Of a stretch of 33,601 bases of DNA, positions 23,288-31,071 are shown piece by piece. The stretch is from NCBI GenBank assembly GCA_021205375.1, contig JAJPXR010000149.1, positions 1 to 33,601 of the forward strand, read 5' to 3'. How positions within the stretch are numbered: the first letter of the stretch is position 1; each line of letters opens with the position of its first letter. Made by a program: the position numbers and the translations under genes. This DNA is from Clostridiales bacterium. GTDB lineage: Bacteria > Bacillota > Clostridia > Oscillospirales > Oscillospiraceae. A model generated the notes under the pieces. That model was given only the letters and a program-made list of their open reading frames with translations, did no database searches and was not told the origin of the DNA.

Positions 23288-24979
23288 ATGGAGAGAAAAA
23301 GGCTGCCCATCGGAACGGAAAATTTTGAAAAACTGCGCCATGAAAACCTGTATTATGTGGATAAGACCGGGCTGATTAAAGAGCTGCTCAGCAATTTCTG
23401 TGATGTGACACTTTTCACTCGTCCCCGGCGTTTCGGCAAAACGCTGAATATGAGTATGCTCCGGTATTTCTTCGAGGTCGGGACAGACAAAAGCCTCTTC
23501 GATGGATTGGACATTTCCAAAGAAACAGCACTGTGCGAACAGCATATGGGGCAGTACCCGGTCATTTCCATCAGCCTGAAAGGGGTAGAGGGCTGGGAGT
23601 ATGAAGACGCTCGGCAAGGTTTGTGGAGCATTATTGGGTTTGAGGCAAGACGTTTTCGTTTTCTTGAGAATAGTGACCGGTTGAGTCAGACAGAGCAACA
23701 AATGTTCCGTGACTTAGAGATGGAAAAGGGAAAACTGGAAAACAGTCTTAGACTGCTTTCCCAACTGCTCTATGAGCACTACGGCAAAAAAGTTGTTATC
23801 TTAGTCGATGAATACGATGTTCCCCTGGACAAAGCATATCAGCGTGGCTATTACAACCAGATGATTTTGCTCATTCGACAGATGCTCAACGCGGCCCTGA
23901 AAACCAACGATGCCTTGCAGCTTGCGGTTTTGACGGGTTGTCTGCGCATTTCCAAGGAGAGTATTTTTACTGGGCTGAACAACCTGAACGTCAATACTAT
24001 CGTGGATGAGAAGTATGATGAATGGTTCGGATTTACAGATGCAGAGGTTCAGGACCTGCTCCGCTATTATGGCCTTAGTGAGTACTATGCTCGCACAAAA
24101 GAATGGTATGATGGCTACTGCTTTGGGCAGACAAATGTCTACTGTCCTTGGGATGTTGTTAAGTGGTGCGACCACCTCTTGAATGAATCCCGCAAGGTGC
24201 CACAGAACTTCTGGGCCAACACCAGCAGCAACGATATGATCGTCCGCTTTGCAGAGAAAGCCGATTTGGGAACTCGTGAACAAATCGAAGCGTTGATTGC
24301 GGGGGAGTCCGTGTATAAAGAGTTGCAGCTTGATTTAACATACCCGGAAATTGACGAGGAGCCAGACCATATCTGGAGCGTGCTGTTTACCACTGGTTAT
24401 TTGACCCAGCGGGGAATGAACGACTTTGGTGAATATGAGCTGGTGATTCCTAACAGGGAAATCCGTTCTATCTTTATTGAAAAAATTGACAAGTGGTTCT
24501 CTAACAAAATCAAAAAGGATACAGATGGACTGAATAGATTGATTGACGCCGTCGAAAGCGGCGTCCCAGGTGAAATCCAGGATTATCTGAACGACTGCAT
24601 GGCCGACTCCATCAGTTTCCTGGACGGTGGAGCCATCGAAGTCAGAGAGAACTTTTACCACGGTATGCTGATTGGTATGCTCAAGACCAACCGGGCATGG
24701 CGTATCCGGTCCAACCGTGAAGCAGGCAGCGGACGGGCAGATATTATTGTGGAGCCAGTGAAGAAGCGGCAGAAGAACTTTGCCGTTATTATCGAAGTGA
24801 AATATACTGCAGACGAGCGGCAGTTGGAACAGAAGGCTCAGGAAGCACTAGTGCAGATCACTGCGAAGCGGTACGACGAGTTCTTTGGCATTGATATGCC
24901 GCCGGAGATCATCCACTACGGCATTGCGTTTTATAAAAAGAAGTGCCGGGTCAAAATGGAGCGGGTACAGGGAGCTTAA
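23288..24979 (+). CDS. AAA-ATPase-like / PD-(D/E)XK family protein
   Basis: The protein has 563 residues in the widespread family that joins an AAA-ATPase_like domain (PF09820 type) to a C-terminal PDDEXK_9 nuclease-like domain. MERKRLPIGTENFEKL and YYVDKTGLI are the usual start. TRPRRFGKTLNMSML at about 45-58 is the P-loop-like motif, and VVILVDEYDVPLDKAY at about 169-184 the Walker-B-like motif. The C-terminal GRADIIVEP with Asp 485 and FAVIIEVKY with Glu 503 make up the nuclease core. The family is expanded in gut anaerobes; its cellular role is not established. I chose ATG 23288 behind GGAGGTG. Base composition is visibly more AT-rich than the mannan locus. A truncated, inverted paralogue lies at 25154-25933. 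Confidence 0.88.
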   Translation: MERKRLPIGTENFEKLRHENLYYVDKTGLIKELLSNFCDVTLFTRPRRFGKTLNMSMLRYFFEVGTDKSLFDGLDISKETALCEQHMGQYPVISISLKGVEGWEYEDARQGLWSIIGFEARRFRFLENSDRLSQTEQQMFRDLEMEKGKLENSLRLLSQLLYEHYGKKVVILVDEYDVPLDKAYQRGYYNQMILLIRQMLNAALKTNDALQLAVLTGCLRISKESIFTGLNNLNVNTIVDEKYDEWFGFTDAEVQDLLRYYGLSEYYARTKEWYDGYCFGQTNVYCPWDVVKWCDHLLNESRKVPQNFWANTSSNDMIVRFAEKADLGTREQIEALIAGESVYKELQLDLTYPEIDEEPDHIWSVLFTTGYLTQRGMNDFGEYELVIPNREIRSIFIEKIDKWFSNKIKKDTDGLNRLIDAVESGVPGEIQDYLNDCMADSISFLDGGAIEVRENFYHGMLIGMLKTNRAWRIRSNREAGSGRADIIVEPVKKRQKNFAVIIEVKYTADERQLEQKAQEALVQITAKRYDEFFGIDMPPEIIHYGIAFYKKKCRVKMERVQGA

Positions 24980-25130
24980 CGGGATTCGTTTGCCCCAATT
25001 TTACCCCAACCTAAACGTCGCTGTTTGTGGCATATCAGGAACTGTGTATAAATGGTCTGAAAAGGCTTCCTAAACCCACAGAAATACGCCCGTACAGGAA
25101 CAATTTTTGAAAAATCCAAATGTTGTCATC

Positions 25131-25174
25131 CTCATGACCCGAAGGTCGTTGGTTCAAATCCGGCCCAGCAACCA
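25131..25174 (+). tRNA. 3' fragment of a tRNA with CAT anticodon (Met-like)
   Basis: The 44 bases from CTCATGA to CCA read as anticodon loop, 3' anticodon strand CCCGA, variable loop AGGTC, T arm GTTGG-TTCAAAT-CCGGC, acceptor strand CCAGCAA and encoded CCA. This resembles initiator/elongator Met tRNA. The 5' half is absent: no matching TCGGG or D arm lies upstream, so it is not a functional gene. Fragments of this kind are left as attachment-site duplicates when an element integrates at a tRNA 3' end. It sits directly at the broken end of the truncated ATPase-like gene. Confidence 0.78.
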
Positions 25175-25933
25175 TAAAAAGTTCTGAAATCTGAACCATT
25201 CATCATACTTTTCATCCACGATGGTATTGACATTCAGGTTGTTCAGCCCGGTGAAAATACTCTCCTTGGAAATGCGCAGACAGCCAGTCAACACCGCAAG
25301 CTGCAAGGCATCGTTGGTTTTCAGGGCGGCGTTAAGCATTTGCCGAATGAGCAGGATCATCTGGTCATAGTAGCCACGCTGGTAGGCTTTGTCCAGGGGA
25401 ACATCGTACTCGTCAATCAGGATGACGACCTTTTTGCCATAGTATTTGTTGAGAAGCTGGGACAGAAATTGTAAGCTTCCTTCCAAGTCTCCTGTCCCAT
25501 CGCAAAGGTTCTCTAACTCACTGGCTTCAGATTTACTTAACAAGTCATTTTGTGTCAAATAGAAAACCTTATTCGCCTCTGCCTTTATAATTCTCCAAAC
25601 GCCTCGCAGAGCGTCCGCAAAGTCCCAGCCCTCCACACCTTTCAGACTGATGGAGATGACCGGATACTGCCCCATATGCTGTTCGCAAAGCGCCGCTTCT
25701 TTGGAAATGTCCAGCCCGTCGAAAAGGCTTTTATCTGTCCCGACCTCAAAGAAATACCGGAGCATACTCATGTTCAGGCTTTTACCGAAGCGTCGGGGGC
25801 GGGTAAAAAGCGTCACCAACGCCCCCTGATTCAACAGGTCTCGAATCAAATTTGTTTTATCCACGTAGTAATAGCCGCGGGTGCGCATATCCATGAAATT
25901 TTCGATCCCCAGTGGCAGTTTCAACCTTTCCAT
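25154..25933 (-). pseudogene. Truncated AAA-ATPase-like paralogue
   Basis: From ATG 25933, behind GGAGGTGAATCAGGA, the minus-strand frame repeats the family start (MERLKLPLGIENFMDMRTRG) and carries the P-loop-like TRPRRFGKSLNMSML and VVILIDEYDVPLDKAYQRG. It follows the intact copy at 23288-24979 almost residue for residue up to VNTIVDEKYDEWF, where homology ends near 25190. A foreign tail of 12 residues then runs into the antisense of the tRNA fragment and stops. The second half, including the nuclease-like domain, is gone, so it is a remnant. A frame extension up to 26038 has no support. Confidence 0.85.
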
Positions 25934-26214
25934 TCCTGATTCACCTCCGAACATCTGTGGAACAAATCTCTTATGATAATGTCTGCTGAAGAAACTGCCA
26001 TGCGGTTTATTTGCGCGGTGAAAGCCGTGCAACTTCATGAAATCAGCAGTTTCACGCTGGTTTCGTGGAATGCAACCATTGTTGCAATGCGTATGGCTTT
26101 TGTTCAGTACGCCTTATGATATAAGTAGCGTACCATAAAAGCGCCTTCTCAGCAAGTGGTTGCCCATAAAAAATACACAAAATCACAACTTGTCATATTC
26201 GATAAGAGCAATAC
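25934..26214. other. Intergenic region upstream of the truncated paralogue
   Basis: No gene is supported here. The stretch contains TGCAAC-CATT-GTTGCA at about 26080-26095 and a longer inverted repeat, GTACGC at 26107-26112 with GCGTAC at 26128-26133, around the AT-rich TTATGATATAAGTA. The latter could be a promoter/operator pair for the minus-strand paralogue. The 3' flank of the kinase operon begins at 26215. Confidence 0.4.
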
Positions 26215-26265
26215 GCAAAATCAAGCAGCCAGTACTCACTGCTCAAAACAATGGATACTGGCTGC
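26215..26265 (-). terminator. Terminator of the kinase gene
   Basis: On the minus strand GCAGCCAGTA and TACTGGCTGC form a perfect 10-bp stem with a 21-base loop, followed by TTGATTTTGC. It begins five bases after the kinase stop and closes the LacI-kinase unit. Confidence 0.8.
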
Positions 26266-26269
26266 TACG

Positions 26270-27592
26270 TCAGGCAAGCTCCCTGCCGATGGCAATCGTG
26301 CCGCTGATGGCCGCGCCGCAGGCCGCCTCTTCCTTGTATTCCGCCAGAGACAACTCCGCGTGGAACATCCGACGGCAGATCTCCTGCAAAACCGGGTTCA
26401 TCCGCAGACCGTTACCGGAGGCCACCAGGTGCTCCGCCTCCAGGCCGGTCCCAGCGCGCATCAGGCTGTACATATCGTACAGTTCCCGGGCCATTCCCTC
26501 CAGGACGCCGAAGGTCAGCCCCTCTGGGGTGAAGTTGTCCTCGGACAGATTGGTGATACTTCCGCGCAGGCCCGGGTGTACCCGGGTCCCGTTGAACGTG
26601 GTGCGCACCTGCATCCGGTCCTGCTGTTCCATGCCTTTTTGCGCCAACTGTGCCATCAGGCCGTACTGTGCGGCGTCCGGCAGCCCGGCTGCGCAGGCGT
26701 ATTCTCTGAAAAAGTGCTCCAGCACGGCATAAGCTCGCCCACCGCATAGGGAGGAACCGACCAACAGATATTTTCCATTGAAAAACGGCCGTGCCTCGAT
26801 GCCCGGCGCCTCAAAATACTGATCTGAGAGGGCAGAGATTTGCCCGCCGGTCCCCATGTTGAGCAGGATGATGTTGGGATAGATGCCCACCGACCCCAGA
26901 AAACTGGCCTGATTGTCCCCAATCGCCGCTGTGACCGGGATGCCCCTGTAGGTCCCCAACACGGTGAAATCGTCGGTCAGTTCCGGCAAAATTTGCGAGT
27001 CGATGCCTACTTTCTCCAGCGCGCCGGTGCGGAACCGTCCATTTTGACTGCCAAAGAACCCCAGGCTGGCCCCGTTGCTGGTGTGGACCAGCGGCGCTTT
27101 GCGCCCAGTCAGCACCATCCCCAGGTAGTCCCCGATGGTACACAGCGAAACCGCTCCCGGGGGCGTCAGCCCGTTCCGCAGGTTATAGAGGTGACTGAGC
27201 AGGCCGTAGCCCGCAGCCACGTTCAGGCCGGTCCGTTCCTGCACCAACTCGGTCAGCGGCTTTCCCTCTCCATCCGGGAGGTTCCCGCGGCCATCCTGCC
27301 AGGTGTAAAGGGGACTGATGTGTTTTCCGCTGCTGTCCAGGTAAACAATACCGTGCATCTGCCCGGTCAGGCCGATGGCCTCTGCTTCGGGGCAGCGCTC
27401 TAACAGCTCGTTTACCAGGTCTGTTGCTTTGCGGAGAATGAGGTCCACGTCCTGGATCCGTTCCCATTCGTATTCTGTTTTCAGGAAGCTGCCGTTTTCC
27501 ACCGTCCTGGCTTCCACAACCAGCTCCTCGTCCACGCTAAGGACAACGCCGCTGATGGTCGTCGTCCCGATGTCGATTCCAATCGCTTTCAT
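26270..27592 (-). CDS. FGGY-family carbohydrate kinase
   Basis: This sugar kinase has 440 residues, somewhat shorter than the usual 480-500. The N-terminal phosphate-binding segment is GIDIGTTTISGVVL. TGQMHGIVYLD and TWQDGRG resemble sedoheptulokinase/xylulokinase substrate loops. CTIGDYLGMVLTGRK and AIGDNQASFLGS (catalytic Asp 226) are present, as are LLNMGTGGQISAL and the C-terminal ASGNGLRMNPVLQ for ATP. It should phosphorylate the sugar imported by the neighbouring ABC system, after or before epimerisation. A ketose is likely because of the epimerase, but the identity is not readable. It lies 30 bases after the LacI gene with GAGGAAT as ribosome site, so they form one unit. Confidence 0.87.
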   Translation of the reverse strand: MKAIGIDIGTTTISGVVLSVDEELVVEARTVENGSFLKTEYEWERIQDVDLILRKATDLVNELLERCPEAEAIGLTGQMHGIVYLDSSGKHISPLYTWQDGRGNLPDGEGKPLTELVQERTGLNVAAGYGLLSHLYNLRNGLTPPGAVSLCTIGDYLGMVLTGRKAPLVHTSNGASLGFFGSQNGRFRTGALEKVGIDSQILPELTDDFTVLGTYRGIPVTAAIGDNQASFLGSVGIYPNIILLNMGTGGQISALSDQYFEAPGIEARPFFNGKYLLVGSSLCGGRAYAVLEHFFREYACAAGLPDAAQYGLMAQLAQKGMEQQDRMQVRTTFNGTRVHPGLRGSITNLSEDNFTPEGLTFGVLEGMARELYDMYSLMRAGTGLEAEHLVASGNGLRMNPVLQEICRRMFHAELSLAEYKEEAACGAAISGTIAIGRELA

Positions 27593-27622
27593 ATCGCATT
27601 CCTCATTGCATGATCCTGCGCG

Positions 27623-28738
27623 TCAGGTCGTCTCCCGGACGATCAGTTCCACCGGGATACGCTGCCGCTGCTGCCAGATGTCTCCCTTGCCGTTGATCAT
27701 GTCTACGATGCGCAGCGCCGCCAGACGGCCAAATTCTTCCACAGGCTGATGCACGGTGGTCAGGCTGGGGCAGATGTTGGCGCTGATGCTGATGTCGTCG
27801 AAACCTACCACGCGGATGCGCCCCGGCACGGAGATTCCGTTGCGCACCAGATACCCCAGGCCGCCCAGCGCCAGCACATCGCTCATGAAGAAGATCCCGT
27901 CCACATCAGGGAACTGCTGGGTGATGAGCTGGGTGATGCGGAATCCCTCCGCCACCGTCACCTCGTTCACGCTGAAGCCGTGGGTCGGGTCGAAGGGGAG
28001 CCCAGCCTCTTGCAGTGCCGCCTCAAAACCCTGTATCCGCTTTTTGATGGTGGAGAGGGTGCTGTTGAAGCAGACATAAGCGATATTTCTGGCCCCTTTC
28101 TTCACCAGTTCCTGCCCGGCAAGATAGCCGCCCTGGATGTTGTCACACTCGATCATGGCGTAGTTCTGCGCCGGTTTGATCTGCGTCTCTCTGGGGTCCC
28201 GGTCGATGTACACCGTTGGAATATCCGGAAACTCCGCCAGGTCGTCCGCGCCGCTGTTGATATAAATCAGGCCGCTGACCTTTTGGGCCAGCAGCATTTG
28301 GAGCTGCTTCTGGGCCTCAATGCCGTTCTCATTGGCGTTGCAGATGATGGTCATGTAGTTCTGCTCCAGCAGATATTTTTGCACCGTCCGCACGATGTTG
28401 GCAAAAAATTCGTTGGTGATGTCCGGCACCATGATCCCGATGATCTGGGTGTGGTTCACCCGTAGGCTCCTGGCCAACTGGTTGGGCTGGTAGTTATACT
28501 GCTCAATGATGTCCAGGACCTTTTTCTCTGTGTCCTTGGAAAATCTTCCGTTTTGGTTGATGACCCTGGAAACGGTGGCGACGGAAGTGCCTGCCATCTC
28601 CGCGATTTCCTTGACCGACAAATTTTTTCCCATATCGAACTGCCTCTGTAACCCGTTGATTTCTTCCGCAAAGGCGCAGCCATCCCACCCTTGGACAGAC
28701 AGGCTCGCCAAATGCTGTTTGGAACTTCTGTCGCTCAT
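27623..28738 (-). CDS. LacI-family regulator of the sugar operon
   Basis: The protein holds a LacI helix-turn-helix (LSVKEIAEMAGTSVATVSRV), hinge (YNYQPNQLARSLR) and sugar-sensing domain (IIGIMVPDITNEFFANIV, VSGLIYINSG, IRVVGFDDISISANICPSLT). Two starts are possible. ATG 28738 has an ideal AAGGAGGT ribosome site and gives 371 residues with a 35-residue extension before the usual N-terminus. ATG 28633 has only GAGG upstream but gives the normal 336 residues. I list the longer form because of the ribosome site. A cre-like site and a terminator lie just upstream, so the gene can be expressed separately from the importer. It probably regulates the ABC/epimerase genes. Confidence 0.87.
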   Translation of the reverse strand: MSDRSSKQHLASLSVQGWDGCAFAEEINGLQRQFDMGKNLSVKEIAEMAGTSVATVSRVINQNGRFSKDTEKKVLDIIEQYNYQPNQLARSLRVNHTQIIGIMVPDITNEFFANIVRTVQKYLLEQNYMTIICNANENGIEAQKQLQMLLAQKVSGLIYINSGADDLAEFPDIPTVYIDRDPRETQIKPAQNYAMIECDNIQGGYLAGQELVKKGARNIAYVCFNSTLSTIKKRIQGFEAALQEAGLPFDPTHGFSVNEVTVAEGFRITQLITQQFPDVDGIFFMSDVLALGGLGYLVRNGISVPGRIRVVGFDDISISANICPSLTTVHQPVEEFGRLAALRIVDMINGKGDIWQQRQRIPVELIVRETT

Positions 28739-28761
28739 TATAGCACACCTCCTTCCCTCTG

Positions 28762-28776
28762 CGCAATCGTTTTCAA
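28762..28776 (-). promoter_or_regulatory. cre/LacI-operator-like site before the regulator gene
   Basis: On the minus strand TTGAAAACGATTGCG fits the catabolite-responsive consensus WTGNAANCGNWNNCW except for the last base. It lies about 25 bases before the ribosome-site start codon of the regulator, where a bound CcpA or the regulator itself could block transcription. It is also part of the inverted repeat GTTTTC-ATGTT-GAAAAC. Confidence 0.5.
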
Positions 28777-28841
28777 CATGAAAACACACGAGAATCAGGA
28801 CGGCGCAGAACAAATTGCGCGGCGCCGCCTGCGTCCAATGG

Positions 28842-28880
28842 AAAAGGCCGGGAGCTACATGGATGTTGCAGCTCCCGGCC
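28842..28880 (-). terminator. Terminator after the sugar-binding lipoprotein gene
   Basis: On the minus strand GGCCGGGAGCT and AGCTCCCGGCC form a perfect 11-bp stem with a 13-base loop, followed by TTTTCC. It separates the epimerase-importer operon from the regulator and kinase genes. Confidence 0.88.
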
Positions 28881-28929
28881 CACGTCACTGCCTACACTGC
28901 GCTGTCAGCGCAGCTGTGGTTCCGGGGGA

Positions 28930-30000
28930 TCACTGCCACTCGGCAGCGTTGTCGATGTCCACCAGGATGGCGTCCACGGGGGTCTTCTCCGGGGCGGCGC
29001 TGGCGGTGTAGCTATCCGGGTTCTCACAGGCGTCGATCAGCAGCTCCAGGGAGACGACGCCGATGTTGGCGGAGTCCTGGGCCACGGTGGAGGTCATGTT
29101 GCCGGCGGCGACAGCTTCGATGGCGTCGGAGTCGCCGTCAGTACCACACAGGAGGATCTCGCCGGTCTTGTTAGCGTTGGCAATAGCCTGCATAACGCCC
29201 ATCGCCATGCCGTCGTTGCAGCAGTAGATGGCCTTCAGGTCGGGATACTGGGTGATCCAGGTAGCGGCGGTGTCAAGGGCTTTCTGCATATCCCAGTCGC
29301 AGGCGGTGGAACCGATGATCTCCATGCCGGCGTCCTCGAACGCCTGCCGTGCGCCGGAAGCGCGGTCCTCAGAGGAGGCGTTGCCCGCGATGCCCTCGAT
29401 GATGCCCACCTGAGAGCCTTCCTCCAGCAGACTGGCGATGTAGCTGGCGCCCAGGTTGCCCACAGCCACGTTATCGGAGGAAACGTAGGCCACGCAGGTG
29501 GCGCCCTGGCTCTCCATCTCGGTCTCGTCGAACTGCTCGTCGATGTCTACGATGACGATGCCCTTGTCGTTGGCGGCCTTGACGCCGGAGATCATATTGA
29601 CGCCGGAGCAGGGGGCGATGGCGATGCCGGCGTATTCACCGGAGTTGATGCAGTTCTCCAGGATGGACAGCTGCGCCTCGTAGTCAGTGTCGCTCTGAGA
29701 AGCGTAGAGGTCCACGTCCAGGCCGTTGGTCTCGGCGTACTCCTCAACGCCGTCCCACATGCTCTGCCAGAAGTCGGTGGACTGGGTCTTCAGGATGACG
29801 GCATACTTCTTATCGGAGGAAGTGGTGCTGGTGGATTCCGCTTCCGCGCTGCTGTCCGTGGTCTCGTCTGCGGCGGCAGCGGCGGAGGTGTCGCTGTCAG
29901 TGGTGGTGGTAGTGTCGCTGCTGGAGCTGGAGCCGCCACAGGCGGTCAGGGCCAGTGCCATAGCCAGGCTGAGCAACAGGGCCAAAAGTCTTTTTTTCAT
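28930..30000 (-). CDS. ABC sugar-binding lipoprotein, RbsB type (CUT2)
   Basis: The protein has 356 residues. The lipoprotein signal ends LALTAC with Cys 21, followed by a Ser/Thr/Asp/Ala-rich linker to about residue 60. The periplasmic-binding-protein domain begins KYAVILKTQSTDFWQSMWDG and holds SQSDTDYEAQLSILENCI, GIAIAPCSG, IVDIDEQF, IYCCNDGMAMGVMQAI and LLCGTDGDSDAIEAV, as in ribose/allose/galactose-type binding proteins. It binds a monosaccharide outside the membrane for the permease encoded upstream. The start at 30000 follows AAAAGGAG. It is the last gene before the terminator, whereas binding-protein genes usually come early in such operons. Confidence 0.92.
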   Translation of the reverse strand: MKKRLLALLLSLAMALALTACGGSSSSSDTTTTTDSDTSAAAAADETTDSSAEAESTSTTSSDKKYAVILKTQSTDFWQSMWDGVEEYAETNGLDVDLYASQSDTDYEAQLSILENCINSGEYAGIAIAPCSGVNMISGVKAANDKGIVIVDIDEQFDETEMESQGATCVAYVSSDNVAVGNLGASYIASLLEEGSQVGIIEGIAGNASSEDRASGARQAFEDAGMEIIGSTACDWDMQKALDTAATWITQYPDLKAIYCCNDGMAMGVMQAIANANKTGEILLCGTDGDSDAIEAVAAGNMTSTVAQDSANIGVVSLELLIDACENPDSYTASAAPEKTPVDAILVDIDNAAEWQ

Positions 30001-30073
30001 GATGTGTTCTCCTTTTTTAGTTTTATAATACCACGTTCCGGTGGTGATTACCGATGGATGGGGCGTGCCGTCC

Positions 30074-31048
30074 TTACTTCTTGGAGGAAACAGACACAAA
30101 GTGGTCGATGGTGACGGAGATGATGATGAGCGCGCCCATGACGATCTTCTGGTAGGAAGATTCGATCATCAGGACGGTCATGCCGTAGTTGATAATGCCG
30201 ATGATGAGACCGCCGACGACGACGCCGGGGATCTTGCCAACGCCGCCGAAGAAGCTGGTGCCGCCGATGATGGTGGCTGCGATGGCGTAGGTCTCATAAC
30301 CGGTGCCGGCAGTAGGGGCTGCGGCGTTCAGGCGGCCGATGAGCACGATGCCGGCCAGTCCCGCGCAGGTGCCGGAGATCATGTAAACGATCAGCTGGTG
30401 GAGCTGGACGTTGATGCCGGAGTACCATGCCGCCTCACGGTTGCCGCCCAGGGCATAGAGGTTACGGCCCAGCTTGGTCTTGGTGGTCACGAACCAGAGG
30501 ATGACCGCCGCCGCCAGCGCGATGCAGGCGCTGAAGGGCAGGATGCCGAAGAACTCCATAGACATGACCGAAGAGAACTGGGACGGGAAACCGTACACGT
30601 TCTGGGAGTTGGAGATCACCAGCATGACACCGAAGTAGATGGTCTGGGTGCCCAGCGTGATGATGAAGGGATGCAAGCCAGTCTTGTTGATGAGGGTGCC
30701 GTTGATGGCGCCGATGAGGGTGCCGGACAGCACGCCGATGATACAGGCCAGGACCCAGGGCAGACCCAGGCTGGTCATGCACAGGGCGGCGATCATGCCG
30801 GTCAGCCCGCAGGTGGCGGAGACACTCAGGTCAATGTAGCCTAGCAGGATGGCGAAGAACTCGCCCAGGGCCAGCAGGATGTTGACCGAAGACTGTTTCA
30901 AAATTTGCGGGATAGAAGTGGAAGTGAAGATGGCGCTGGGTTTGATGATAGCCAGCGCGATCAGGATCAGCAGCAGGATGCCGATGGTGCCGTACCGCTG
31001 CCAGATGGTGCCAAAATTTAAGCTCTTTTTCTCTTTGCTGTCGCTCAT
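30074..31048 (-). CDS. ABC sugar permease, RbsC type (CUT2)
   Basis: This membrane subunit has 324 residues and about eight to ten hydrophobic segments. The BPD_transp_2 family features are present: FFAILLGYIDLSVSATCGLTG, GAINGTLINKTGLHPFIITL, GTQTIYFG, NLYALGGNREAAWYSGI, ATIIGGTSFFGGVGKIPGVV. It forms the channel with a partner copy of itself. GGGAGG precedes the ATG at 31048, 24 bases after the ATPase gene. The importer is complete with the ATPase and lipoprotein genes on either side. Confidence 0.92.
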   Translation of the reverse strand: MSDSKEKKSLNFGTIWQRYGTIGILLLILIALAIIKPSAIFTSTSIPQILKQSSVNILLALGEFFAILLGYIDLSVSATCGLTGMIAALCMTSLGLPWVLACIIGVLSGTLIGAINGTLINKTGLHPFIITLGTQTIYFGVMLVISNSQNVYGFPSQFSSVMSMEFFGILPFSACIALAAAVILWFVTTKTKLGRNLYALGGNREAAWYSGINVQLHQLIVYMISGTCAGLAGIVLIGRLNAAAPTAGTGYETYAIAATIIGGTSFFGGVGKIPGVVVGGLIIGIINYGMTVLMIESSYQKIVMGALIIISVTIDHFVSVSSKK

Positions 31049-31071
31049 GTTCGGTATACCTCCCTATAACA

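Noticed and set aside
25060..25174. Complete tRNA gene
   Set aside because: Only the 3' part from the anticodon loop is present; no D arm or 5' acceptor strand can be found upstream.
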